Positions 6,872 to 13,668 of a stretch of DNA of 13,668 nt are shown in pieces. Under the pieces are notes generated by a model. That model was not told the origin of the DNA and ran no database searches. It saw only the letters and a list, made by a program, of their open reading frames with translations. Both the position numbers and the translations under genes were made by a program. The stretch is from an uncultured Prevotellaceae bacterium (GTDB lineage Bacteria; Bacteroidota; Bacteroidia; Bacteroidales; Bacteroidaceae): NCBI GenBank assembly GCA_946403615.1, contig CAMJAO010000030.1, forward strand, positions 1 to 13,668. The letters run 5' to 3'. Each line of letters starts with the position of its first letter. Positions within the stretch are counted from its first letter, which is position 1.

Positions 6872-8155
6872 ATGATTATGAGAAAAATAGGACTATGGAT
6901 GGTACTGATGCCTGTGATGATGCATGCTCAGACGTTACAGCAGTGTCAGGACGCAGCGCAAAATAACTATCCGCTCATCAACCAATATGGACTCATTGAG
7001 AAGACAACCGATGCCACTGTCGATAATATTCAGAAAGGTTGGTTGCCGCAGGTCTCAGCATACGCCCTGGCTACTTACCAGAGCGATGTGGCTTCGTGGC
7101 CTGAAAGTATGCAAGGCGTGTTCCAGACCATGGGTGTTCAACTCGAAGGGCTGCACAAAGACCAGTATCGTGTTGGGATTGATATCAATCAGTCTGTTTT
7201 CGACGGAGGCGTGATAAGCAGTCAAAAAGAAATGGCCAAAAGACAAGGCGAGGTGATGACTGCGCAAAATGAAGTGACTCTTTATCAAATCAGGAAGAGG
7301 GTGAACGACATGTTTTTCTCTCTGCTGTTGATTGATGAAAAGATTATCCTCAGCCAGGATTTACAAACTTTGTTAGGAACGAATGAGAAAAAACTGGCGT
7401 CGATGTTTCAACATGGCACTGCTGCAGAGAGTGATTACTACGCGGTCAAGGCCGAACGCCTAAATGTCGGGCAGCAATTAACAACCCTTCAAACTCAGCG
7501 AAGAACACTGCAAAGGATGCTTGCTGTTTTCTGCGGCATCGACATCACTGACCATCTGGTAAAACCGCAATCTATTTCAGGCCTTCATGGGGCTCAAATG
7601 GTTGAGGAGCGACCTGAATTGCGACTTATTGAATCGCAAATCCGGTTGGCCGATGCGCAGGAGAAATCTCTCAATGCTGCACTGATGCCCAAACTCTCGG
7701 TCTTCGCTCAGGGGTTCTATGGCTATCCTGGATACAATATGTTTGATGATATGATGCGATATCAATGGTCTTGGAATGGCATGGTAGGGGCGAGAATGAC
7801 TTGGAACATCGGGGTTCTATATACGCGCAAGGGTGATAAAGAGAAGATTGGAGCACAACGGGCCATGTATCAATTGCAACGCGAGACGTTCATGCTCAAC
7901 AATCAGTTGGAACAAATTCAACAAGATGAGGAGGTGGCAAAATACAAAACACTTATGGACAATGACGAAGAGATAGTCTCCTTGCGTACATCTGTCAGAA
8001 AAGCGGCCGAGTCGAAACTCGAACACGGCATCATCGATGTCAACGAACTCGTCAGACAAATCAATAATGAGAATGCTGCTAAGGTACAGCATTCTATACA
8101 TGAGATAGAAATGCTCAAAGCCCAGTATGACCTCAAATATACCCTTAATCAATAA
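6872..8155 (+). CDS. TolC-family outer membrane efflux protein
   Basis: From the ATG at 6872 the protein has 427 residues. Its N-terminus MIMRKIGLWMVLMPVMMHAQ is a signal peptide with likely cleavage after HA (residue 19). The mature part shows the TolC pattern of two long helical hairpin repeats separated by predicted beta segments: QYRVGIDINQSVFDGGV in the first half, and MPKLSVFAQGFYGYPGY with GARMTWNIG in the second, ending in a long helix with GIIDVNELVRQ. Such proteins form trimeric channels through the outer membrane for tripartite exporters. The frame extends upstream to a TTG at 6776, but this would place the promoter inside the gene and bury the signal peptide, so it is rejected; ATG 6878 is an alternative. 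It is the first gene of the exporter operon, 13 bases before the adaptor gene. Confidence 0.9.
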   Translation: MIMRKIGLWMVLMPVMMHAQTLQQCQDAAQNNYPLINQYGLIEKTTDATVDNIQKGWLPQVSAYALATYQSDVASWPESMQGVFQTMGVQLEGLHKDQYRVGIDINQSVFDGGVISSQKEMAKRQGEVMTAQNEVTLYQIRKRVNDMFFSLLLIDEKIILSQDLQTLLGTNEKKLASMFQHGTAAESDYYAVKAERLNVGQQLTTLQTQRRTLQRMLAVFCGIDITDHLVKPQSISGLHGAQMVEERPELRLIESQIRLADAQEKSLNAALMPKLSVFAQGFYGYPGYNMFDDMMRYQWSWNGMVGARMTWNIGVLYTRKGDKEKIGAQRAMYQLQRETFMLNNQLEQIQQDEEVAKYKTLMDNDEEIVSLRTSVRKAAESKLEHGIIDVNELVRQINNENAAKVQHSIHEIEMLKAQYDLKYTLNQ

Positions 8156-8168
8156 AAACCTCACAAAT

Positions 8169-9158
8169 ATGAAACCAATAAAACCGTTTTCTCACATATT
8201 ATTGGCATTATCAGCTTCGTGTATGGTCGCATGTGGCAATTCCGGCGATGATTTTGATGCCACAGGTGTATTCGAGGCCACAGAAGTGACAGTCTCTGCA
8301 AAATCGACAGGTGAATTGTCCGCATTTACGGTTAAGGACGGCGAAAAAGTAGAGCAAAATGCTTTGGTTGGCGTGATTAGCACTGAACAACTCAAACTGA
8401 AACATGAGCAGTTGGAAACCAGCAAACAGCAACTGCGTGCAAACAAAAGACAACTCTCTGCCACGAAAAATGCTACTGACAGTAAAAGGCTGGATTTGGA
8501 TAAACAGGTGGCTTCAATTAAGCAGCAGATTGTTAATGCGCAGCGAGAACAACGCAGATTTTCTGAATTGGTTAAAGACGGTGCCGTGCCTAGAAAGCAA
8601 TTGGATGATATTAATGACCAGATAACCGTGTTGCAGCGGCAACTTTCTGCCACGCAAGAGCAAATCAATAGCAATAATGCCAGCCTTGCCGAACAAGGCA
8701 GTGGCATCGACGCTCAAATGGATGGCATCGATGCGCAGATGGCAGGCATTGATGTCCAACAGGCTCAAATACGCGAACAAATGGCAGATGCAGAGGTCAG
8801 AACACCTATTAGCGGATTGATCCTCGAAAAATATGCTGAGCAGGGCGAATTCGTAACCGTCGGGAAACCTCTTTTCAAAATGGCTGATTCTGACAATATG
8901 TATATCCGTGCTTATGTCACGTCTGCTCAATTGGAAAACATCAAAGTGGGACAGAAGGTTACGGTATTCGCAGATTATGGTGATAAACAGTTGAAAGCAT
9001 ACGACGGGACTGTGGCTTGGATATCAGGAAAATCCGAGTTCACCCCGAAAACAATTCTAACAGATGATGAACGGGCCGATCTTGTGTATGCGGTGAAAAT
9101 AGCCATTAAAAATGATGGCTATGTAAAAATAGGTATGTATGGTAAGGTGAAGTTCTGA
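8169..9158 (+). CDS. HlyD/YbhG-type periplasmic adaptor lipoprotein
   Basis: The 329-residue membrane fusion protein links the inner membrane ABC complex to the TolC-type channel. The start at 8169 gives MKPIKPFSHILLALSA and a lipoprotein signal with Cys22 (MVAC-G) as the likely lipidated residue; C18 is a second possibility. An upstream in-frame ATG at 8127 would overlap the tolC-like gene and bury the signal, so it is not used. Domains in order: a barrel-sandwich half at about 38-70 (TVSAKSTGELSAFTVKDGEK), a long coiled-coil hairpin at about 73-205 rich in Gln/Lys, the second lipoyl half at 208-238 (RTPISGLILEKYAEQGEFV), then a beta-barrel region ending with FTPKTIL and DERADLVYAVKI, as in YbhG relatives. 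The coiled coil contains a three-copy heptad repeat. The downstream ATPase gene begins 4 bases after the stop. Confidence 0.9.
   Translation: MKPIKPFSHILLALSASCMVACGNSGDDFDATGVFEATEVTVSAKSTGELSAFTVKDGEKVEQNALVGVISTEQLKLKHEQLETSKQQLRANKRQLSATKNATDSKRLDLDKQVASIKQQIVNAQREQRRFSELVKDGAVPRKQLDDINDQITVLQRQLSATQEQINSNNASLAEQGSGIDAQMDGIDAQMAGIDVQQAQIREQMADAEVRTPISGLILEKYAEQGEFVTVGKPLFKMADSDNMYIRAYVTSAQLENIKVGQKVTVFADYGDKQLKAYDGTVAWISGKSEFTPKTILTDDERADLVYAVKIAIKNDGYVKIGMYGKVKF
8703..8765 (+). repeat. Three 21-bp in-frame repeats encoding GIDAQM-like heptads
   Basis: Three successive 21-base units encode GIDAQMD, GIDAQMA and GIDVQQA (residues 179-199 of the adaptor); a fourth, diverged unit QIREQMA follows. 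The units differ mostly at third codon positions, so this is an older in-frame duplication kept by selection. It lies in the descending helix of the coiled-coil hairpin and each unit adds one heptad. Confidence 0.8.
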
Positions 9159-9162
9159 CGTT

Positions 9163-10626
9163 ATGATTTCTGTCAATCACATATCAAAATCCTATGGAGC
9201 GGTAAAAGCACTTGACGATGTCTCCTTTTCGGTCGGTCATGGTGAGGTCTTCGGACTCATCGGGGCTGACGGAGCGGGAAAGACAACGCTCTACCGCATA
9301 CTCTGTACATTGCTCTTACCTGATGAGGGTGAGGCATCGGTCGCGGGATTTGATGTGGTCAGAAAGATGCAAGACGTGAGGCGCAGAGTGGGGTATATGC
9401 CTGGCCGTTTCTCTCTTTATGAGGATTTGACTGTCAGGGAAAACCTTGAGTTCTTCGCCACGCTCTTTGGTACAACTGTCGAAGAGGGCTATGACAGCAT
9501 TCGTGCGGTATATTCTCAAATCGAGCGTTTCGATAACCGCAAGGCAGGTGCACTTTCTGGAGGCATGAAACAGAAGTTGGCGCTTGCATGTGCGCTCGTT
9601 CATCAGCCGGAAGTGCTATTCCTTGATGAGCCGACAACAGGTGTCGACCCTGTCTCAAGAAAGGAGTTCTGGGAGATGCTCTCAATGCTCAAAGAACGAG
9701 GTATTACCATCATGGCTTCCACACCCTATCTCGATGAGGTCCGTTGTTGTGAGAGGGTGGCTTTTATCAGCCAGGGTAAAATTCAGGGGGTAGATACCCC
9801 GCAAGTGATTCTTGACCGTTTCTCCGATGTGTTTTGCCCTCCACCGATTGACAAGTCATACTTGAATTCAGATGAGGCGGAAAGAAATGACAATGTCATA
9901 TCTGTGTCGCATCTCGTCAAATCTTTTGGTACTTTCCGTGCGGTCGATGATATTTCTTTCACTGTCAAAAGGGGGGAAATATTCGGTTTCCTTGGTGCGA
10001 ATGGCGCAGGAAAGACGACAGCCATGCACATGCTTACAGGACTCAATCAGCCTACATCCGGCTCTGGAACTGTGGCGGGTTTTGACATCTCCACCCAGCA
10101 TGAGCAAATCAAAAAGCGTATCGGTTATATGAGCCAAAAATTCTCTCTTTATGAGGATTTGACCGTGGCTGAGAATCTGAGGCTCTTCGGTGGTATTTAT
10201 GGCATGGACAACAAGGAGATTGATAATAAAACGGACGAACTGCTTCAGCGTCTTGAGTTTGCTGAACACCGCGATGATCTCGTCAAGAGTCTTCCCATTG
10301 GGTGGAAACAAAAATTAGCCTTTTCCGTCTCCGTCTTTCATCAGCCGGAAGTGGTGTTCCTCGATGAACCTACTGGAGGCGTTGACCCTGCCACCCGAAG
10401 ACAATTTTGGGAAATGATTAAGGAAGCGGCGGTAAGCGGCATCACCGTATTTGTCACAACCCATTATATGGATGAGGCAGAATATTGCGACCGCATTTCG
10501 ATGATGGTTGATGGAAAAATCAAAGCCATCGGTACGCCCGATGAACTGAAAAAGCAATTCCGTCAGCCTGATATCGACCACGTGTTCACTTTTTTGGCTC
10601 GTCAGGCAACCCGTTCAAGCGATTAG
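9163..10626 (+). CDS. Double ABC ATPase of a YbhF-type exporter
   Basis: The 487-residue cytoplasmic protein has two nucleotide-binding domains in one chain. NBD1 has Walker A GADGAGKT (34-41), signature LSGGM (131-135) and Walker B VLFLDE (151-156), but the Q-loop position is G81 (YMPGRF) and the H-loop position is P188 (STPYLDE). NBD2 has Walker A GANGAGKT (278-285), Q325, Walker B VVFLDE (397-402) and H434 (TTHYMDE), but its signature is LPIGW (377-381) instead of LSGG. A linker of about 220-245 joins them. This layout is that of YbhF/RbbA-like ATPases, which power ABC-2 permeases such as YbhS and YbhR. It is 4 bases after the adaptor gene and 3 bases before the first permease gene. The likely role is ATP-driven export of drugs, toxic compounds or lipids; the substrate is not evident. 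Confidence 0.9.
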   Translation: MISVNHISKSYGAVKALDDVSFSVGHGEVFGLIGADGAGKTTLYRILCTLLLPDEGEASVAGFDVVRKMQDVRRRVGYMPGRFSLYEDLTVRENLEFFATLFGTTVEEGYDSIRAVYSQIERFDNRKAGALSGGMKQKLALACALVHQPEVLFLDEPTTGVDPVSRKEFWEMLSMLKERGITIMASTPYLDEVRCCERVAFISQGKIQGVDTPQVILDRFSDVFCPPPIDKSYLNSDEAERNDNVISVSHLVKSFGTFRAVDDISFTVKRGEIFGFLGANGAGKTTAMHMLTGLNQPTSGSGTVAGFDISTQHEQIKKRIGYMSQKFSLYEDLTVAENLRLFGGIYGMDNKEIDNKTDELLQRLEFAEHRDDLVKSLPIGWKQKLAFSVSVFHQPEVVFLDEPTGGVDPATRRQFWEMIKEAAVSGITVFVTTHYMDEAEYCDRISMMVDGKIKAIGTPDELKKQFRQPDIDHVFTFLARQATRSSD

Positions 10627-10629
10627 CGT

Positions 10630-11688
10630 ATGAATCCATTCATTTCATTCGTCATTAAAGAAGCCAAGCATATCCTAAGAGATAAGCGTACCATGCTGAT
10701 TCTTTTCGGCATGCCGGTCGTTTTGATGCTCTTATTCGGCTTTGCCATTACCACCGATGTGAAAAATGTGCGCACGATGGTGGTCACCTCACAGATGGGT
10801 ATTGCTACGCAACAGAAGGTGGAACGCTTGGCGGCATCGGATTATTTTATTATCACGGCTACCGTTGCTACACCACAAGATGCTGAAAGACTCATACGCA
10901 ACCAGAAAGCTGATATGGCTGTTGTTTTCGGGAATGATTATCAACGCGGTAACCATGAGGTACAGTTTATCGTAGACGGAGCAGACCCCAATATGGCCCA
11001 ACAGTGGGCCAATATAGCGGCACAGACTATGGCCAACAGCACTCAATCCTTGTTGAACATTAAAATGTTGTACAACCCGCAGATGAAATCGGCATATAAC
11101 TTCGTGCCGGCCATCATGGGTATGCTGCTCATGCTCATATGTGCGATGATGACTTCCATTTCTATCGTAAGAGAGAAAGAAAAAGGCACCATGGAGGTGT
11201 TGCTTGTTTCGCCTGTGAGACCCATCATGATTATTATGGCTAAGGCGGTGCCATACCTCATGCTCGCTTTCTCGATTCTCATCATCATTCTCCTCATGGC
11301 TCATTTTGTGCTCGGTGTCCCTTTGGCGGGTTCGCTTATATGGATTATTGCCATTTCTTTGGTCTATATTTTGCTCGCGCTGGCACTCGGCATGCTTATT
11401 TCCAACGTGGCGAAAACGCAACTTGCTGCGCTGTTAATGTCGGCCATGGTTCTTCTGATGCCGGTGGTCATGTTGAGCGGGATGTTATTTCCCGTCGAGT
11501 CCATGCCGACCGTGTTGCAGTGGCTCTCGGCAATAGTTCCGCCTCGTTATTACATCTCTGCCATGCGCAAACTGATGATCATGGGTGTAGGATTGGGCGA
11601 GGTGTTTAAGGAGTTCGTCATCCTCTCAGCCATGACGGCATTGTTGCTGGCTGTTGCGCTTGCTAAGTTTAACAAAAGATTGGAATAA
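10630..11688 (+). CDS. ABC-2 type permease, first subunit (YbhS-like)
   Basis: The 352-residue inner membrane permease has one N-terminal membrane segment (about 21-41), a large extracytoplasmic domain (about 42-158), then about five membrane segments (159-180, 203-228, 233-258, 262-287, 329-346). This 1+5 layout is usual for ABC-2 drug exporters of the YbhS/YhhJ type. REKEKGTMEVLLVSPV (181-196) is the cytoplasmic coupling segment that contacts the ATPase. PPRYYISAMRKLM (304-316) is the usual C-terminal family motif. It probably pairs with the next gene's product to form the channel. Tight spacing (3 bases on each side) supports co-translation with the ATPase. Confidence 0.88.
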   Translation: MNPFISFVIKEAKHILRDKRTMLILFGMPVVLMLLFGFAITTDVKNVRTMVVTSQMGIATQQKVERLAASDYFIITATVATPQDAERLIRNQKADMAVVFGNDYQRGNHEVQFIVDGADPNMAQQWANIAAQTMANSTQSLLNIKMLYNPQMKSAYNFVPAIMGMLLMLICAMMTSISIVREKEKGTMEVLLVSPVRPIMIIMAKAVPYLMLAFSILIIILLMAHFVLGVPLAGSLIWIIAISLVYILLALALGMLISNVAKTQLAALLMSAMVLLMPVVMLSGMLFPVESMPTVLQWLSAIVPPRYYISAMRKLMIMGVGLGEVFKEFVILSAMTALLLAVALAKFNKRLE

Positions 11689-11691
11689 CAC

Positions 11692-12771
11692 ATGAAAATC
11701 CTCAAATACCTCCTACAGAAAGAGTTTATACAGATACGAAGAAATGCGTTTCTGCCGAAACTCATATTCGTATTCCCTGTGGTCATCATGTGCGTGATGC
11801 CCTGGGTGATGAGCATGGAGGTGAAGAATATTAAGGTTGAGGTGGTAGACCGTTCACACAATACTGCCTCCATGCGCCTCATCCATCGCATACAGGCTTC
11901 ACGATATTTCATCTTTTGTGGAGAAAAAAACGATTACAAATCAGCGCTCAATGATATAGACAAGGGAAAGGCCGACGCGGTAGTCGTGATAGACAAACAA
12001 AACATATTGATTGCAGCCAATGCCGTCAATGGCACAAAAGGAAGTATAGGGTCGGCCTATTTGTCGCAAATTATAACCGCTTCTGTTCCGATGCCGGAAT
12101 CAGGCGATTCAATGGAGCATGTAAACATGATTGAGAATGCTCCCAAGATACTCAATCTATACAATCCACACCAGAATTATAAAGTGTACATGATACCCGC
12201 TCTATTGGCCATTGTCATCATGTTGATGTGTGGTTTCTTGCCCGCGCTTAATATCGTCGGGGAGAAAGAGGCTGGAACAATTGAACAAATCAATGTCACT
12301 CCGGTGTCGAAATTGACATTCATCATGGCGAAACTAATTCCATATTGGATAATAGCATTGTTTATAGTCTCCGTCTGTCAGTTGCTCTCTTGGGGTATTT
12401 ATGGCATCACTTGTCAAGGCAATTTGTTGTATGTGTATTTGCTAACCATGCTCCTCTCGTTGTTCTTCTCTTCTTTCGGTCTCATCATCAGCAATTACAG
12501 CAACACCATGCAACAGGCTATCTTCGTCATGTGGTTCTTTGTGGTCACACTTATGTTGCTTTCAGGGTTGTTCACGCCTACAAGGTCCATGCCAGAATGG
12601 GCATATGCTACAACTTATGTCAACCCCATGCATTATTTCATCGATGCCATACGAACGGTCTTTATACGAGGCGGAGGACTTGCCAGCATCTACGGGCAAA
12701 TCCTCGCGCTTGCTACCATATCTCTTGTGATGAGTATATGGGCGGTGTTCAGTTACAAGAAAAATAACTGA
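11692..12771 (+). CDS. ABC-2 type permease, second subunit (YbhR-like)
   Basis: The 359-residue inner membrane permease has the same layout as the upstream one: a membrane segment at about 21-41, an extracytoplasmic domain (about 42-165) and five further segments up to 354. Its coupling motif is GEKEAGTIEQINVTPV (190-205), and NPMHYFIDAIRTVFIRG (311-327) is the C-terminal family motif. It is clearly diverged from the first permease, so the complex is a heterodimer rather than two copies of one subunit. The last gene of the operon, it ends 97 bases before the convergent ettA stop codon. Confidence 0.88.
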   Translation: MKILKYLLQKEFIQIRRNAFLPKLIFVFPVVIMCVMPWVMSMEVKNIKVEVVDRSHNTASMRLIHRIQASRYFIFCGEKNDYKSALNDIDKGKADAVVVIDKQNILIAANAVNGTKGSIGSAYLSQIITASVPMPESGDSMEHVNMIENAPKILNLYNPHQNYKVYMIPALLAIVIMLMCGFLPALNIVGEKEAGTIEQINVTPVSKLTFIMAKLIPYWIIALFIVSVCQLLSWGIYGITCQGNLLYVYLLTMLLSLFFSSFGLIISNYSNTMQQAIFVMWFFVVTLMLLSGLFTPTRSMPEWAYATTYVNPMHYFIDAIRTVFIRGGGLASIYGQILALATISLVMSIWAVFSYKKNN

Positions 12772-12800
12772 CTTCGCTATTTCAAAAGTCCTTGTATATG

Positions 12801-12863
12801 TCAGGATTTAGGGAAAGGATACGAACGCTGAAAAAACAGATGTATTCAATCCTTCACTCCTGA
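12801..12863. terminator. Nested inverted repeats between convergent genes (possible terminator)
   Basis: Two inverted pairs are nested: TCAGGA (12801-12806) with TCCTGA (12858-12863), and AAGGAT (12815-12820) with ATCCTT (12849-12854). They leave an internal loop of 8 and 3 bases and an apical loop of 28. They could form one imperfect stem serving both the exporter operon and ettA. No T-run follows on either side, so this is a weak call. The gap 12772-12868 holds no other feature I can see. Confidence 0.3.
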
Positions 12864-12868
12864 TAAAG

Positions 12869-13668
12869 TTATACTTCCAATTTTCTGTATTTGATGCGTT
12901 TGGGCTCTTCCAATCCTAACCGCATGGCTTTGTTCACTTCATATTCAGTGTAACTTCCTTCAAAGAAGAACACGTTGCCATCACCCTCAAAAGACAGAAT
13001 GTGGGTACATATACGGTCAAGGAACCAGCGGTCATGGCTGATGACAACAGCACAACCAGCAAACGATTCTAAACCTTCCTCCAACGCACGCAGGGTATTC
13101 ACGTCAATGTCATTTGTGGGCTCGTCAAGCAACAGCACATTGCCTTCTTGTTTCAGAGCGATGGCCAATTGCAGACGGTTGCGCTCACCGCCCGACAATA
13201 CACCGCATTTCTTCTCTTGATCGGCACCACTGAAATTGAAACGCGACAGATAGGCTCTCACGTTGACATCTCTGCCGCCCATGCGGATGGTTTCATTTCC
13301 GCCACTCACCACTTGATAAACGGATTTGGCCGGGTCGATGTCTTTATGTTGCTGGTCAACATAACTTAGTTTTACCGTCTCACCAATGGCAAATGTCCCT
13401 GCGTCGGCTTGTTCAAGTCCCATAATCAAACGGAAGAGAGTGGTTTTACCTGCACCGTTAGGACCTATCACGCCCACAATACCGTTGGGCGGTAACATGA
13501 AGTTAAGGTCGTTGAACAATACCTTTTCACCAAATGCTTTTGCCACATGCTCGGCTTCTATGACCTTGTTGCCAAGGCGCGGACCGTTCGGTATGAAGAT
13601 TTCCAGTTTTTCCTCTTTCTGCTTCTGCTCTTCGTTGAGCATCTTCTCGTAGGAGTTCAGACGTGCCT
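12869..13668 (-). CDS. ettA: Energy-dependent translational throttle protein EttA, C-terminal part
   Basis: The gene runs in from beyond the right edge; about 265 codons are visible, nearly half of the usual 555 or so residues. What is seen is the end of the inter-domain linker (ARLNSYEKMLNEEQKQKEEK), the joining segment IFIPNGPRLGNKVIE, and the whole second ATPase domain. That domain has Walker A GPNGAGKTT, signature LSGGERNRLQLA, Walker B LLLDEPTN and H-loop VISHDRWFLDRI. EttA is a soluble ABC-F protein that binds the ribosomal E site and gates entry into elongation according to the ATP/ADP ratio. The IFIPNGPRLG segment and the C-terminal SYTEYEVNKAMRLG favour EttA over Uup or antibiotic-resistance ABC-F proteins. 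The in-frame ATG at 13642 is internal, not the start. It is convergent with the exporter operon and has no evident link to it. Confidence 0.9.
   Translation of the reverse strand, partial: ARLNSYEKMLNEEQKQKEEKLEIFIPNGPRLGNKVIEAEHVAKAFGEKVLFNDLNFMLPPNGIVGVIGPNGAGKTTLFRLIMGLEQADAGTFAIGETVKLSYVDQQHKDIDPAKSVYQVVSGGNETIRMGGRDVNVRAYLSRFNFSGADQEKKCGVLSGGERNRLQLAIALKQEGNVLLLDEPTNDIDVNTLRALEEGLESFAGCAVVISHDRWFLDRICTHILSFEGDGNVFFFEGSYTEYEVNKAMRLGLEEPKRIKYRKLEV

Noticed and set aside
8127..8168. Earlier ATG for the adaptor gene
   Set aside because: It would overlap the tolC-like gene by 29 bases and bury the lipoprotein signal sequence.
1..13668. Mobile elements, CRISPR arrays, tRNA or rRNA genes
   Set aside because: No transposase or integrase, terminal repeats, regularly spaced repeats or tRNA-like cloverleaf sequences were seen on either strand by reading.

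Overview
The window reads as chromosomal DNA of a Bacteroidota bacterium, most likely of the Prevotella/Bacteroides branch. Three things support this: promoters of the TANNTTTG type with very little Shine-Dalgarno sequence, a cluster of rlmN, a DUF4837-type lipoprotein and pdxA as in Bacteroidales, and protein sequences that resemble Bacteroidales homologues as I remember them. The genus is inference. Nothing suggests a phage, transposon or plasmid. All genes are complete except one at each edge.

Layout. From 1 to 3546, four genes run on the minus strand in the transcription order rlmN (23S rRNA/tRNA adenine methylation), a DUF4837-type lipoprotein, a PdxA-family protein and the start of a UPF0104 / LPG-synthase-like membrane protein that leaves the window. 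rlmN/DUF4837 and pdxA/UPF0104 overlap, so this looks like an operon, with a candidate promoter before rlmN. Next come single minus-strand genes: an O-acetylhomoserine sulfhydrylase (3647-4951), a hemolysin III/PAQR-like membrane protein (5052-5696, with a clear Bacteroidota promoter) and an AraC-family regulator (5797-6717).

Divergent from the regulator is a tight five-gene plus-strand operon (6872-12771): a TolC-type outer membrane protein, a HlyD-type periplasmic lipoprotein adaptor, a double ABC ATPase and two ABC-2 permeases. Gaps are 13, 4, 3 and 3 bases. Together these make a complete tripartite ABC exporter like E. coli YbhG-YbhF-YbhS-YbhR, but with its own outer-membrane channel, and the AraC protein is its likely local regulator. 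The substrate cannot be read from the sequence. The window ends with the C-terminal half of the ribosome-associated ABC-F protein EttA, convergent with the exporter operon.

The most unusual signal is the PdxA-family protein. It is full length and in frame, but two of the three metal-binding histidines and most substrate motifs of PdxA are replaced, so it is probably not a normal 4-phosphohydroxythreonine dehydrogenase. Second is the exporter ATPase, in which the changes in both halves fall in the same composite ATP site. The divergent AraC/exporter promoter region also carries a neat inverted repeat. I found no clearly new system; the rest is ordinary core and transport genes. No gene-free stretch exceeds 300 bases.
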